This document shows positions 7,901-16,138 of a DNA stretch of 21,312 nucleotides, one piece after another; the stretch's first letter is position 1, and every line of letters begins with the position of its first letter. Made by a program: the position numbers and the translations under genes. The notes under the pieces were generated by a model. The model ran no database searches and was not told where the DNA came from. It was given only the letters and a program-made list of their open reading frames with translations. Origin of the DNA: Acidobacteriaceae bacterium (GTDB taxonomy: Bacteria > Acidobacteriota > Terriglobia > Terriglobales > Acidobacteriaceae). The stretch is from positions 15,142 to 36,453 of the forward strand of contig PMCH01000347.1 in assembly GCA_003154055.1 (NCBI GenBank). Direction: 5' to 3'.

Positions 7901-8086
7901 GACCAGCTCGGTGGCAACATCACCGACCTTTGCGGCGATGCGGCTTGCAGCCCTGAGAATTTTATTCCCATCACCAGCCTGAATCAGTTGAGAAAACCGG
8001 CCGGCGCGCTGGGAGATTTCTTCGGACCGGGTACGACGGTCGGAATTCCTTTTGCCGCGCAGTTCGGGGTGCGCGTGACATTCTAG
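4997..8086 (+). CDS. Oar-like TonB-dependent outer-membrane receptor
   Basis: This 1029-residue protein is an outer-membrane beta-barrel of the acidobacterial Oar/TonB-dependent transporter group. A signal peptide is clear: positive residues near 10-13, a hydrophobic core at 15-30, and likely cleavage after AFS at residue 34. Residues 39-122 form a carboxypeptidase-regulatory-like beta-sandwich (GALRGEVQDPSGARVANAKV ... GEFRIEGLLPGRYRV). A plug-like region follows to about 245 (VDVSVDGGDNSD, GGSVVITTRHGTNDWHGSG), then the barrel, which ends in the aromatic GVRVTF. Four close Cys pairs in the barrel half (6686/6738, 7127/7150, 7487/7523 and 7930/7946) suggest disulfide-closed surface loops. 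The ATG at 4997 is used; an ATG two codons later is equally possible. The substrate is unknown; the group is often linked to polymer or peptide uptake. Confidence 0.92.
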   Translation: MPMKSFSEIRKSRALFFAGALLALLVSFPLTAFSQDPNGALRGEVQDPSGARVANAKVVVTALGSSLRREAAAGDQGEFRIEGLLPGRYRVVVSAQGFGEASADVSVVVSMVRDITVTLRPQSGRETVNVQGGASSITTEPIDTASAVHGGAVSAFDLETIPLAHRSFANIAHMVPGTEPVEPSDPTKARITAVSFGGSSGLNVDVSVDGGDNSDDFIGSFLQNFSVDAIQEFAVKTSQEDADTGRTVGGSVVITTRHGTNDWHGSGAFYERGSGMNARYPIDNPAPDPKQPFSRQNYIGTIGGPIKHNKLWLFAALEAVREDASISYSPGSLGEFNALSQLAANGLIHEFNLEGQPIGVDSIAVPNSVKVPFRDYMGSLRFDYAQSSRSQWFLRGSLDNYTTNNDLIQQATLPSTGATSGSKYENIVLGNTFVFSPTWVGSFTFDASYLHHTESRNDYQGFALAFPFSSTFHTISGFETFGDNGFQTGITAFPVLRKQQKYQFRYDVSHSSGKHAPKFGISFIHEPVLSGALSGTEEFFHTFGLNPSDYIGDPTQFLVDYNTCGSTDGTSGGVVPTPGSSCTVTPAGDGSFQQSVRRLGLYAQDSWRMTPHLTVNYGLRYDTTFGLFDASGRNQLQNPVLLTLQALQIPLVSGAPHDYRKQFGPRLGIAYAPGKSEKTVVRAGIGLYYNDLAQGGWVPAFQSLNAPPGPCVNPGDSGCVLGGALVDPNYKTPYALHASAGIQHALNEHWTLSADWTHEQGNHAYRGYSYTAGVNLFSPDPLNQDLVPNVDVFRTDNRSSYDAMTIKLQGNMHRLNLTAHYTLATAKTWGCNVGELFDYVNGVCDPLNAFAPGDYGPSGEDVRHRFVLVGTLHAPGGFEISTLTQVESARPFTLNDADQRATINGTRTSLDQFRGTGFAQVDLRVARPFKVNERWAVMPFVEFFNLFNRNNPSNNFVADVAALGNIPPDQLGGNITDLCGDAACSPENFIPITSLNQLRKPAGALGDFFGPGTTVGIPFAAQFGVRVTF

Positions 8087-8105
8087 GAGCTACCTCACAT
8101 CTCCG

Positions 8106-8124
8106 GGGCTAAAGCCCAGTTTTT
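8106..8124 (+). terminator. Short hairpin with T-run after the receptor gene
   Basis: GGGCT and AGCCC close a 2-base loop and are followed by AGTTTTT. The hairpin lies 20 bp after the receptor stop codon and fits a small intrinsic terminator. The stem is short, so efficiency is uncertain. Confidence 0.5.
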
Positions 8125-8148
8125 GTAAGGAGTTCGGGCGGCACCCTT

Positions 8149-8184
8149 CGACTTCGCTCAGGGCAGGCTCTGAAAGCCTGCCCT
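8149..8184. repeat. CCTTCGACTTCGCTCAGG-type interspersed repeat with 10-bp hairpin
   Basis: The stretch begins CCTTCGACTTCGCTCAGG, a motif I recognise as a widespread short repeat in environmental bacterial genomes. It runs into a perfect 10-bp hairpin (AGGGCAGGCT, loop CTGAA, AGCCTGCCCT, 8160-8184). It lies between the convergent receptor and purF genes and may terminate purF transcription on the minus strand, although no T-run follows there. Confidence 0.6.
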
Positions 8185-8210
8185 CCCGGAAGCGATTTGT
8201 AAGATAGTCC

Positions 8211-9638
8211 TTACTCCAAGGTGTGGGCGGGCTGGATTTCATCCACGTCCACAAAACTGGTTGGATATTGTCCGGTGTAGCAGGCCGAGCAATAGGTAGT
8301 CTTTTCCCCATCCGCGCAGGCCTTCTTCAGGCCTTCGAGCGAGAGATACGCCAGCGAGTCGGCGCCGACGTACTCGCGAATCTCATCGATCGTCTTGTTG
8401 GCGGCGATGAGCTGCTTCTTGGAGGGCGTGTCCACTCCGTAAAAGCAGGGTGAGATGGTGGGTGGACAGGAGATCCGCATGTGGACCTCTTTCGCGCCCG
8501 CGTGGCGGATCATGCGCACGATTTTCCGGCTGGTGGTGCCGCGCACGATGGAATCGTCCACCAGAACGACGCGCTTGCCATCGAGCAGACTGTGCACGGG
8601 GTTGAGCTTGAGTTTGACTCCGAAGTCGCGCACCGACTGGCGGGGCTCGATGAAGGTGCGCCCAATGTAATGGTTGCGGATCAGGCCCAGGCGGAATGGA
8701 ATGCCGCTCTCGGCGGAGTAACCGATGGCTGCGGTGTTGCCGGAGTCGGGAACCGGGACAACGAGGTCAGCCTGGACCGGGGCTTCGCGGGCCAGTTGGC
8801 GGCCCATCAGGTCGCGGCTCAGGTCGACAGACCGGCCGAACACGATGCTGTCGGGACGGGAGAAATACACATGTTCGAAAATGCAGCTCGATTGCGCGGG
8901 CGAGGGCGAGTAGAAGCGCGAGCTGATGCCTTCGGGGCCAACGATGACCAGTTCGCCGGGCTTGACGTCGCGGTCGTAGACAGCGCCGATCAGATCGAAA
9001 GCGCAGGTTTCCGAGGCGAAAACAATCGCCTCGCGCCTTTCGCCGGGCCCAGCAGGGATGTGGCCCATGGCGAGGGGACGGAATCCACGCGGATCGCGGG
9101 CAGCGAAGATGCGGTCGCGGGAGATCATCACCAGCGAAAAGGCGCCTTCCACGCGGCGCAGCGAATCCGCCATGGCATCCGGTAGAGTCTGCTCCCGCGA
9201 GAGGGCGATCAGATGCATGATCACTTCGGTGTCGCTGTTGGTCTGAAAAATCGAGCCTTGCGCTTCCAGCTTCTGGCGAATTGCGAGTGCGTTGACCAGG
9301 TTGCCGTTATGAGCCAGCGCAATCGCACCCTTGTTGGACTGCACCATGATGGGCTGGGCGTTCAGCAGGGCCGAGTCTCCGGCGGTGGAGTACCGGGTGT
9401 GTCCGATGGCCAGAGTGCCGCGGAGGGAGGCGAGCACTTCCTCGGTGAAGATGTCGGCCACGGTGCCCATGGACTTGTGAGCATGCAGGCGCTCAGCATC
9501 GGAGGTGACGATGCCGGCGGATTCCTGTCCGCGGTGCTGCAGGGCGTGCAGGCCGAGGTAGGCGAGCTTCTCGGCTTCGGGGTTGCCGTAGATCGCCACC
9601 ACGCCGCATTCTTCACGAAATTTGTCGGAAGACAGCAT
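8211..9638 (-). CDS. purF: Amidophosphoribosyltransferase
   Basis: PurF makes 5-phosphoribosylamine from PRPP and glutamine, the first step of de novo purine synthesis. The 475-residue protein has a 10-residue propeptide before Cys11, the nucleophile of the N-terminal Ntn glutaminase domain (CGVVAIYGN ... LHALQHRGQES). The PRPP-binding loop VVLVDDSIVRGTTS is at 357-370. Cys252, Cys398, Cys450 and Cys453 fit the four ligands of the [4Fe-4S] cluster of Bacillus-type PurF, and a cleaved propeptide accompanies that type. It starts 41 bp after purL and is cotranscribed with it. A heptad repeat occupies the ribosome-binding region directly before the ATG and supplies AGGGG as a Shine-Dalgarno-like sequence. 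Confidence 0.98.
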   Translation of the reverse strand: MLSSDKFREECGVVAIYGNPEAEKLAYLGLHALQHRGQESAGIVTSDAERLHAHKSMGTVADIFTEEVLASLRGTLAIGHTRYSTAGDSALLNAQPIMVQSNKGAIALAHNGNLVNALAIRQKLEAQGSIFQTNSDTEVIMHLIALSREQTLPDAMADSLRRVEGAFSLVMISRDRIFAARDPRGFRPLAMGHIPAGPGERREAIVFASETCAFDLIGAVYDRDVKPGELVIVGPEGISSRFYSPSPAQSSCIFEHVYFSRPDSIVFGRSVDLSRDLMGRQLAREAPVQADLVVPVPDSGNTAAIGYSAESGIPFRLGLIRNHYIGRTFIEPRQSVRDFGVKLKLNPVHSLLDGKRVVLVDDSIVRGTTSRKIVRMIRHAGAKEVHMRISCPPTISPCFYGVDTPSKKQLIAANKTIDEIREYVGADSLAYLSLEGLKKACADGEKTTYCSACYTGQYPTSFVDVDEIQPAHTLE

Positions 9639-9665
9639 TTAGCCCCTAGCCTTTAGCTTTTGGCC
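9638..9665. repeat. Tandem heptad array abutting the purF start codon
   Basis: Four consecutive heptads with the pattern YYYRGCY (for example TTTAGCC and CCTAGCC on the plus strand) fill most of the 41-bp purL-purF gap. On the coding strand they are purine-rich, and the last base of the last unit is the A of the purF ATG. They provide the only Shine-Dalgarno-like sequence of purF. Confidence 0.75.
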
Positions 9666-9679
9666 CTTCGCTCAAGCCA

Positions 9680-11989
<2,310 letters not shown>

Positions 11990-12067
11990 GGAGGGAAATT
12001 CTATTGTCGCATTTCGAGCGATTTTTTACATGAAGATCTGAGCGGGAGAGTCGGCAGCGACAGAAGT

Positions 12068-12101
12068 GGCACCAGGAGGGAAAAAGGGTGGTTCCTGTGC
12101 C
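12068..12101 (-). terminator. Bulged hairpin between the small membrane gene and purL
   Basis: GGCAC-C-AGGA pairs with TCCT-GTGCC (nine pairs, one bulged C), enclosing a loop with a poly-A stretch. It lies 10 bp after the small membrane protein gene as transcribed and may terminate it. There is no T-run after the stem, so this is tentative. Confidence 0.3.
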
Positions 12102-12111
12102 CAACCGCCGC

Positions 12112-12330
12112 CTACTTCGCGGACCGGTCCCCCATGAGCGAAAGGATCTTGCCCATCAGGAATAGAGCGGAGCTGCAAAACAGGCCCTTGGCCACGAAGT
12201 AGGTCGGAATGCCGCCCTTCAACATGCCCCAGGGCTGGAACCCGTTATCACCATTCATGGCTGCCCATAGGCAAAGCAGCAAGACCACGAGGGCAATCGC
12301 CGGATTGATGATATGCAAATAAGTTTTCAT
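12112..12330 (-). CDS. Small hypothetical two-helix membrane protein
   Basis: This protein of 72 residues from the ATG at 12330 (76 from an in-frame GTG at 12342) has two hydrophobic helices, INPAIALVVLLLCLWAAM and FVAKGLFCSSALFLMGKIL. They are joined by a polar loop with GFQPWGMLKGG. I do not recognise a named family. The composition is that of a real inner-membrane protein and nothing longer competes for the stretch. It is divergent from the glycosyltransferase gene and points toward purL, but a hairpin separates it from purL. No strong Shine-Dalgarno is visible for either start. Function unknown. Confidence 0.65.
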   Translation of the reverse strand: MKTYLHIINPAIALVVLLLCLWAAMNGDNGFQPWGMLKGGIPTYFVAKGLFCSSALFLMGKILSLMGDRSAK

Positions 12331-12340
12331 GGTGGGATCC

Positions 12341-12364
12341 ACGCGCCCAGTCGGGCGCTTCCAC
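12341..12364. repeat. Possible further 8-4-8 palindrome followed by CCAC
   Basis: ACGCGCCC-AGTC-GGGCGCTT is an 8-4-8 palindrome with one mismatched pair, followed directly by CCAC. The geometry matches the palindromes at 2845, 14122 and 17221, but the sequence does not, so this may be coincidence. It lies in the divergent promoter region 12331-12444, where no other structure is clear. Confidence 0.3.
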
Positions 12365-12444
12365 TTTACGGCCGCATTGTAGCTCGGGGAACAGGCCCCC
12401 GGCAGTGACAGGCTTGATCATTTTCCGTTATTCTCTCCTCCACA

Positions 12445-14019
12445 ATGAGCAGCCCTGTCACAACGTTGCGAATGGAGCGTCCCGAAAAGCAGGGCATCTG
12501 GCAGAACGGGATGGCCGCCGTGATGGTCATCGCGGCCTTCAGCTTCGTGCTGCACATGATCTTCAACAACCGCTACAACTACTTCCGCGACGAATTCGAT
12601 TACATCATCTGCGGACGGCATCTGGCGTGGGGATACGTGGACCAGCCGCCCCTGGTGCCGGTCCTGAGCCGGATTTTTCTGGCGGTGTTCGGGGTGTCGT
12701 TGCGCGCGGTGCGGTTGATGCCGGTGCTGGCGATTTCGGCGACCATCATCCTAAGCGGGATGATCGCGCGCGAGTTAGGCGGGAAAAAGTTCGCGGTTGT
12801 GCTGACCGCGCTGGTGGTGCTGGTTGCCCCCATCTATCTGTCCAACGGGAGCCTCTTAACGAGCAATTGTCTCGAGCCATTGCTGTGGATGGGGTGCGTG
12901 TACTTCGCCATCCTTGCCGCGAAACGCAACGAGCCGCGCTACTGGCTGTGGTTTGGGGTGGTGGCCGGGGTCGGCATTCAGGAGAAGTATTCGATCGCCG
13001 TGCTTGGTTTCGGCATTGTCATCGGGTTACTGGTGACCGCGCAGCGACGGTTCCTATGGACAAAGTGGTTCTGGATCGGCGGCGCGGCAGCATTTCTGAT
13101 CTTTCTGCCCAACCTGATCTGGAACGTTGCGAACGACTGGCCATTTGTACAGCTGATGCACAACATCAAGGCTTCCGGACGCGATGTGGTGCTGTCGCCC
13201 TGGCAGTATTTCACGCAACAGATACTGATGGTCCATCCAGTGAATGCAATCCTCTGGATCACTGGCGTCATTGCGCTGTTGGTAGCGCCGCGTTTCCGGC
13301 CCTACCGATTTCTGGGATGGGCCTACCTGATTGCATTCGCCACGTTCGTTGCGCTTAAAGGGAAAGGGTACTACCTGGGGCCGATCTATCCCGTCTACCT
13401 GGCGGCCGGGGCCGTCGTGATCGACGATGGAATTGACCGCATCCGGCAAGGATGGTTGAAGCCGGCAATCGCGACTCTTCTCGTGATCGCCGGCGCGTGG
13501 CTGGCGCCGATTGTCGTTCCGATCCTGCCGGCGGATCAGTTCATCGCCTACATGGACAAGCTGCCGTTCAAGGTTCCGCGCAACGAGCACAGCCACGAGC
13601 GGGCCGCGCTTCCGCAGCACTATTCCGATCAGTTTGGATGGGATGAAATCGTGAGCGGCGTGCTGGTGGCGTGGAATCGCATTCCTGCCGGCGAGCGAAA
13701 AGAGTGCGCCATCTTTGCTCAGGACTACGGACAAGCCGGAGCGGTCGACTTCCTGGGACCAAAGTTCGGACTTCCACCGGCGCTGAGCGGGCACCAGTCG
13801 TGGTGGTTGTGGGGCCCGCGCGGATATTCGGGAAACTGCATGATCGTGCTCGACGATAGCCAGCAACAGCTGGAGAAGTACTACGATCGTGTCGAGTTTG
13901 TTGGGCTGACGCCCGACAATCCCTACGCGCTGGAAAAGCAGCTCACGGTTTTCATCTGCCACGGCTTCAAGCAGGGAACGCTCGCGGACGTGTGGCCGCG
14001 CCTGAAGAAGTGGCGGTAG
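12445..14019 (+). CDS. GT39/ArnT-like integral membrane glycosyltransferase
   Basis: The 524-residue protein fits the PMT_2 (dolichyl-phosphate-mannose mannosyltransferase / ArnT) superfamily. These enzymes transfer a sugar from a polyprenyl-phosphate carrier to lipid or protein on the outer face of the inner membrane. After a first helix at about 23-40 comes NYFRDEFDY (about 45-53), which holds the acidic residues of the first periplasmic loop. Next is GYVDQPPLVPVLSR, another family signature. About ten hydrophobic segments follow up to residue 360, and the last 160 residues form a soluble, Trp-rich periplasmic domain (SWWLWGPRGYSG). The acceptor is unknown. The ATG at 12445 lacks a Shine-Dalgarno; an ATG nine codons later is possible. 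A repeat element begins a few bases after the stop codon. Confidence 0.88.
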   Translation: MSSPVTTLRMERPEKQGIWQNGMAAVMVIAAFSFVLHMIFNNRYNYFRDEFDYIICGRHLAWGYVDQPPLVPVLSRIFLAVFGVSLRAVRLMPVLAISATIILSGMIARELGGKKFAVVLTALVVLVAPIYLSNGSLLTSNCLEPLLWMGCVYFAILAAKRNEPRYWLWFGVVAGVGIQEKYSIAVLGFGIVIGLLVTAQRRFLWTKWFWIGGAAAFLIFLPNLIWNVANDWPFVQLMHNIKASGRDVVLSPWQYFTQQILMVHPVNAILWITGVIALLVAPRFRPYRFLGWAYLIAFATFVALKGKGYYLGPIYPVYLAAGAVVIDDGIDRIRQGWLKPAIATLLVIAGAWLAPIVVPILPADQFIAYMDKLPFKVPRNEHSHERAALPQHYSDQFGWDEIVSGVLVAWNRIPAGERKECAIFAQDYGQAGAVDFLGPKFGLPPALSGHQSWWLWGPRGYSGNCMIVLDDSQQQLEKYYDRVEFVGLTPDNPYALEKQLTVFICHGFKQGTLADVWPRLKKWR

Positions 14020-14020
14020 G

Positions 14021-14148
14021 GGCTGTGGGCCGGGCACTCCTGTCCGACAACGTTTCTGAATGTCCTCTAGCACCTCCGGCAATGCGCTTTTGGCGTAAGA
14101 GAGGCCTCCCCGTCTGCTTTTGTCGGACAAGAGTGTCCGACCCACACC
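14021..14148. repeat. REPIN-like inverted pair of 8-4-8 palindromes before selB
   Basis: Two copies of one palindromic repeat face each other across 69 bp. The right copy is GTCGGACA-AGAG-TGTCCGAC (14122-14141) followed by CCACACC. The left copy (14029-14048) is the same in reverse, with two changes in one arm. Positions 14024-14050 match the reverse complement of 14120-14146 at 24 of 27 bases. The element fills the gap almost from the glycosyltransferase stop codon to 18 bp before the selB ATG. The layout, two short palindromes inverted around a roughly 70-nt spacer, is that of REPINs. Confidence 0.8.
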
Positions 14149-14166
14149 ACGGCTATACTGTCCCCG

Positions 14167-16068
14167 ATGAAGTCCGTTATCGTCGGCACGGCTGGGCACA
14201 TTGATCACGGAAAGACCTCGCTGGTGAAGGCTCTCACCGGAATTGATGCCGACCGCCTGGAAGAGGAGAAGCGCCGCGGCATCACCATCGATATCGGATT
14301 TGCCCACCTCGAACTACCAGTTCCAAACGGTGAAGAACTCCGGCTGGGTTTTGTCGATGTCCCCGGCCACGAGCGTTTCGTGCGCAACATGCTGGCCGGT
14401 GTGGGTGGAATTGACCTGGTGCTGCTGATGATCGCGGCCGACGAAGGCATCAAACCGCAGACCCGCGAACATTTCGACATTTGCCGCCTGCTTTCGGTAC
14501 GGCGCGGGATCACCGTTCTGACGAAGTCCGACGCCGTGGATGCCGACACCCTTGAAGTCGTCCGGTTGGAAGTAGAGGATTTTCTGCGCGGGTCGTTTCT
14601 GGACTCGGCGCAATCGCCCATCGTGGCGGTGAGTTCGCTGACCGGGGCGGGGCTGGAAGAGTTGAAATCGGAGCTGGCCCGCGTGGCATCGGAGGTCACG
14701 GCGAAAAATTCCACCGCGCTGGCGCGCCTTCCGATTGACCGCGTCTTCACCATGAAGGGCTTCGGGACGGTGGTGACGGGGACGCTGGTCTCCGGGACAA
14801 TTTCGAAGGAGGAAGAACTGGAGGTCTTTCCCACGGGCCGGCGCGTTCGTGTCCGGGGAGTACAGGTGCATGGATCTGCCGCCGAAAGAGCGCTTGCAGG
14901 CCAGCGGACGGCGCTGAATCTGGCCGGAGTATCGACGGAGGACCTGGCGCGAGGGATGATGATGGCGCCGCCCGACACCTTCCAGTTTACTTCGCGGGTG
15001 GACGCGCTGCTCACACTGCTTCCCTCGGCAAAGCCGCTGAAAGACCGTGCCCGCGTTCATTTTCATGCATACACGATGGAGACGATCGCGGAAGCGCACC
15101 TGTACGGAGCAAAACAGCTCAAGCCCGGCGATGAACAATACGTGCAACTCCGCCTGGCCGAGCCTACTCTAGTGTTGCCGGGGGATCGTTTCATCCTGCG
15201 GCAGTTTTCCCCGGTCGTAACGATTGGCGGGGGAACTGTCTTAGACGCGGCGCCGATTCCAAAGGACAAACCGGAAGCGATCAGCCATCTTCTGAATGTG
15301 TCCTCTGCCGGCGATGTGGAGAAAATCCTGGCGGCACGGATCGCCCGGCGCTGGTACCGGGGAATTTCCTGGCGACAACTCGTCTCCGAAACCGGGTGGC
15401 GAAGGGAGAGCATTGAGTCCCATCTAGAACCAGCGGTAGCCAAGGGGGAGATCCTGAAATTCGGCGAGCTGTTTCTGAATTCTGCCGCGATGAGTGCCAT
15501 GAGCCTGCTCTTGCCTGCCGCGCTTTCCGAGTTTCACAAACAAAACCCTCTGGTGCATGGTATGGGGAAAGAAACTCTGCGAGACAAATTCAAATTGAGT
15601 TCAGCCGTATATGAAGCAGTGTTGACTTCTCTTGTGCAGGGAAACAAGCTTGAAATTGCGGGCGAACTTGTCCATCTCCCCGGCCGCGGCGTGGCCATGA
15701 AGGATGAAGAAGCCGAATCGAAAGAGATCATTGAGCAGGCGTTTGCGTCGTCGGGACTGAAGGTTCCGTCGCTGCGCGAGGTAATCGCGGGTCTGAAAGT
15801 GGACAAGATCCGCGCCCAGAAGATCGTCACGCTGCTGCTGCGAGACAAGGTACTGATCAAGATTTCCGAGGAGTTGGTGTTCCATCAGAGCGCGCTCGCG
15901 GATCTCCGCCAGAAGATGGCAGCGCTCAAAAACACCACGCCCAAAATCGACGTTGCCCGCTTCAAAGACATGACCGGAGTCAGCCGCAAGTACGCCATCC
16001 CGCTGCTCGAGTATCTGGATCGGGAACGAGTGACGAAGCGGGTGGGCGACGAGCGGGTAATTCTTTAA
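14167..16068 (+). CDS. selB: Selenocysteine-specific translation elongation factor
   Basis: SelB brings selenocysteyl-tRNA to UGA codons marked by a SECIS hairpin. The 633-residue protein has the EF-Tu-like GTPase domain: GHIDHGKT at 10-17 (P-loop), RRGITID at 36-42, DVPGHE at 64-69, TKSD at 119-122 (a variant of NKxD) and SSLTG at 156-160. Two or three beta-barrel domains follow, then a C-terminal half of winged-helix repeats (about 380-633) that in SelB bind SECIS RNA. That half separates it from EF-Tu. The gene implies a selenocysteine pathway; selA, selC and selD are not in the window. TATACT at 14154-14159 is a possible -10 box only 7 bp before the ATG, and there is no Shine-Dalgarno, so a leaderless transcript is possible. 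The stop codon forms one end of a palindrome. Confidence 0.96.
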   Translation: MKSVIVGTAGHIDHGKTSLVKALTGIDADRLEEEKRRGITIDIGFAHLELPVPNGEELRLGFVDVPGHERFVRNMLAGVGGIDLVLLMIAADEGIKPQTREHFDICRLLSVRRGITVLTKSDAVDADTLEVVRLEVEDFLRGSFLDSAQSPIVAVSSLTGAGLEELKSELARVASEVTAKNSTALARLPIDRVFTMKGFGTVVTGTLVSGTISKEEELEVFPTGRRVRVRGVQVHGSAAERALAGQRTALNLAGVSTEDLARGMMMAPPDTFQFTSRVDALLTLLPSAKPLKDRARVHFHAYTMETIAEAHLYGAKQLKPGDEQYVQLRLAEPTLVLPGDRFILRQFSPVVTIGGGTVLDAAPIPKDKPEAISHLLNVSSAGDVEKILAARIARRWYRGISWRQLVSETGWRRESIESHLEPAVAKGEILKFGELFLNSAAMSAMSLLLPAALSEFHKQNPLVHGMGKETLRDKFKLSSAVYEAVLTSLVQGNKLEIAGELVHLPGRGVAMKDEEAESKEIIEQAFASSGLKVPSLREVIAGLKVDKIRAQKIVTLLLRDKVLIKISEELVFHQSALADLRQKMAALKNTTPKIDVARFKDMTGVSRKYAIPLLEYLDRERVTKRVGDERVIL

Positions 16069-16138
16069 CCACGGGGGACATAGAGGTAGACAGGGGGAAA
16101 CCTGCCTTCCCTGTGTACCTCTATGTCCCCCGTGGTTA
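16066..16138. terminator. 73-bp palindrome spanning both stop codons of convergent genes
   Basis: Positions 16066-16088 and 16116-16138 are perfect 23-bp reverse complements (TAACCACGGGGGACATAGAGG and three more bases). After one mismatch the pairing continues into the centre (ACAGGG/CCCTGT). The left end is the TAA of selB and the right end the TAA of the convergent AhpD-like gene. It would form a very stable hairpin in either transcript and is a plausible bidirectional terminator, though without T-runs. Its arms are related to the repeat at 2449-2480. Confidence 0.75.

Noticed and set aside
13054..14307. A 417-codon minus-strand frame opposite the glycosyltransferase gene and into selB
   Set aside because: It crosses two real genes and a repeat element and has no family signature. 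Its composition is rich in Arg, Gln and His, as in shadow frames.
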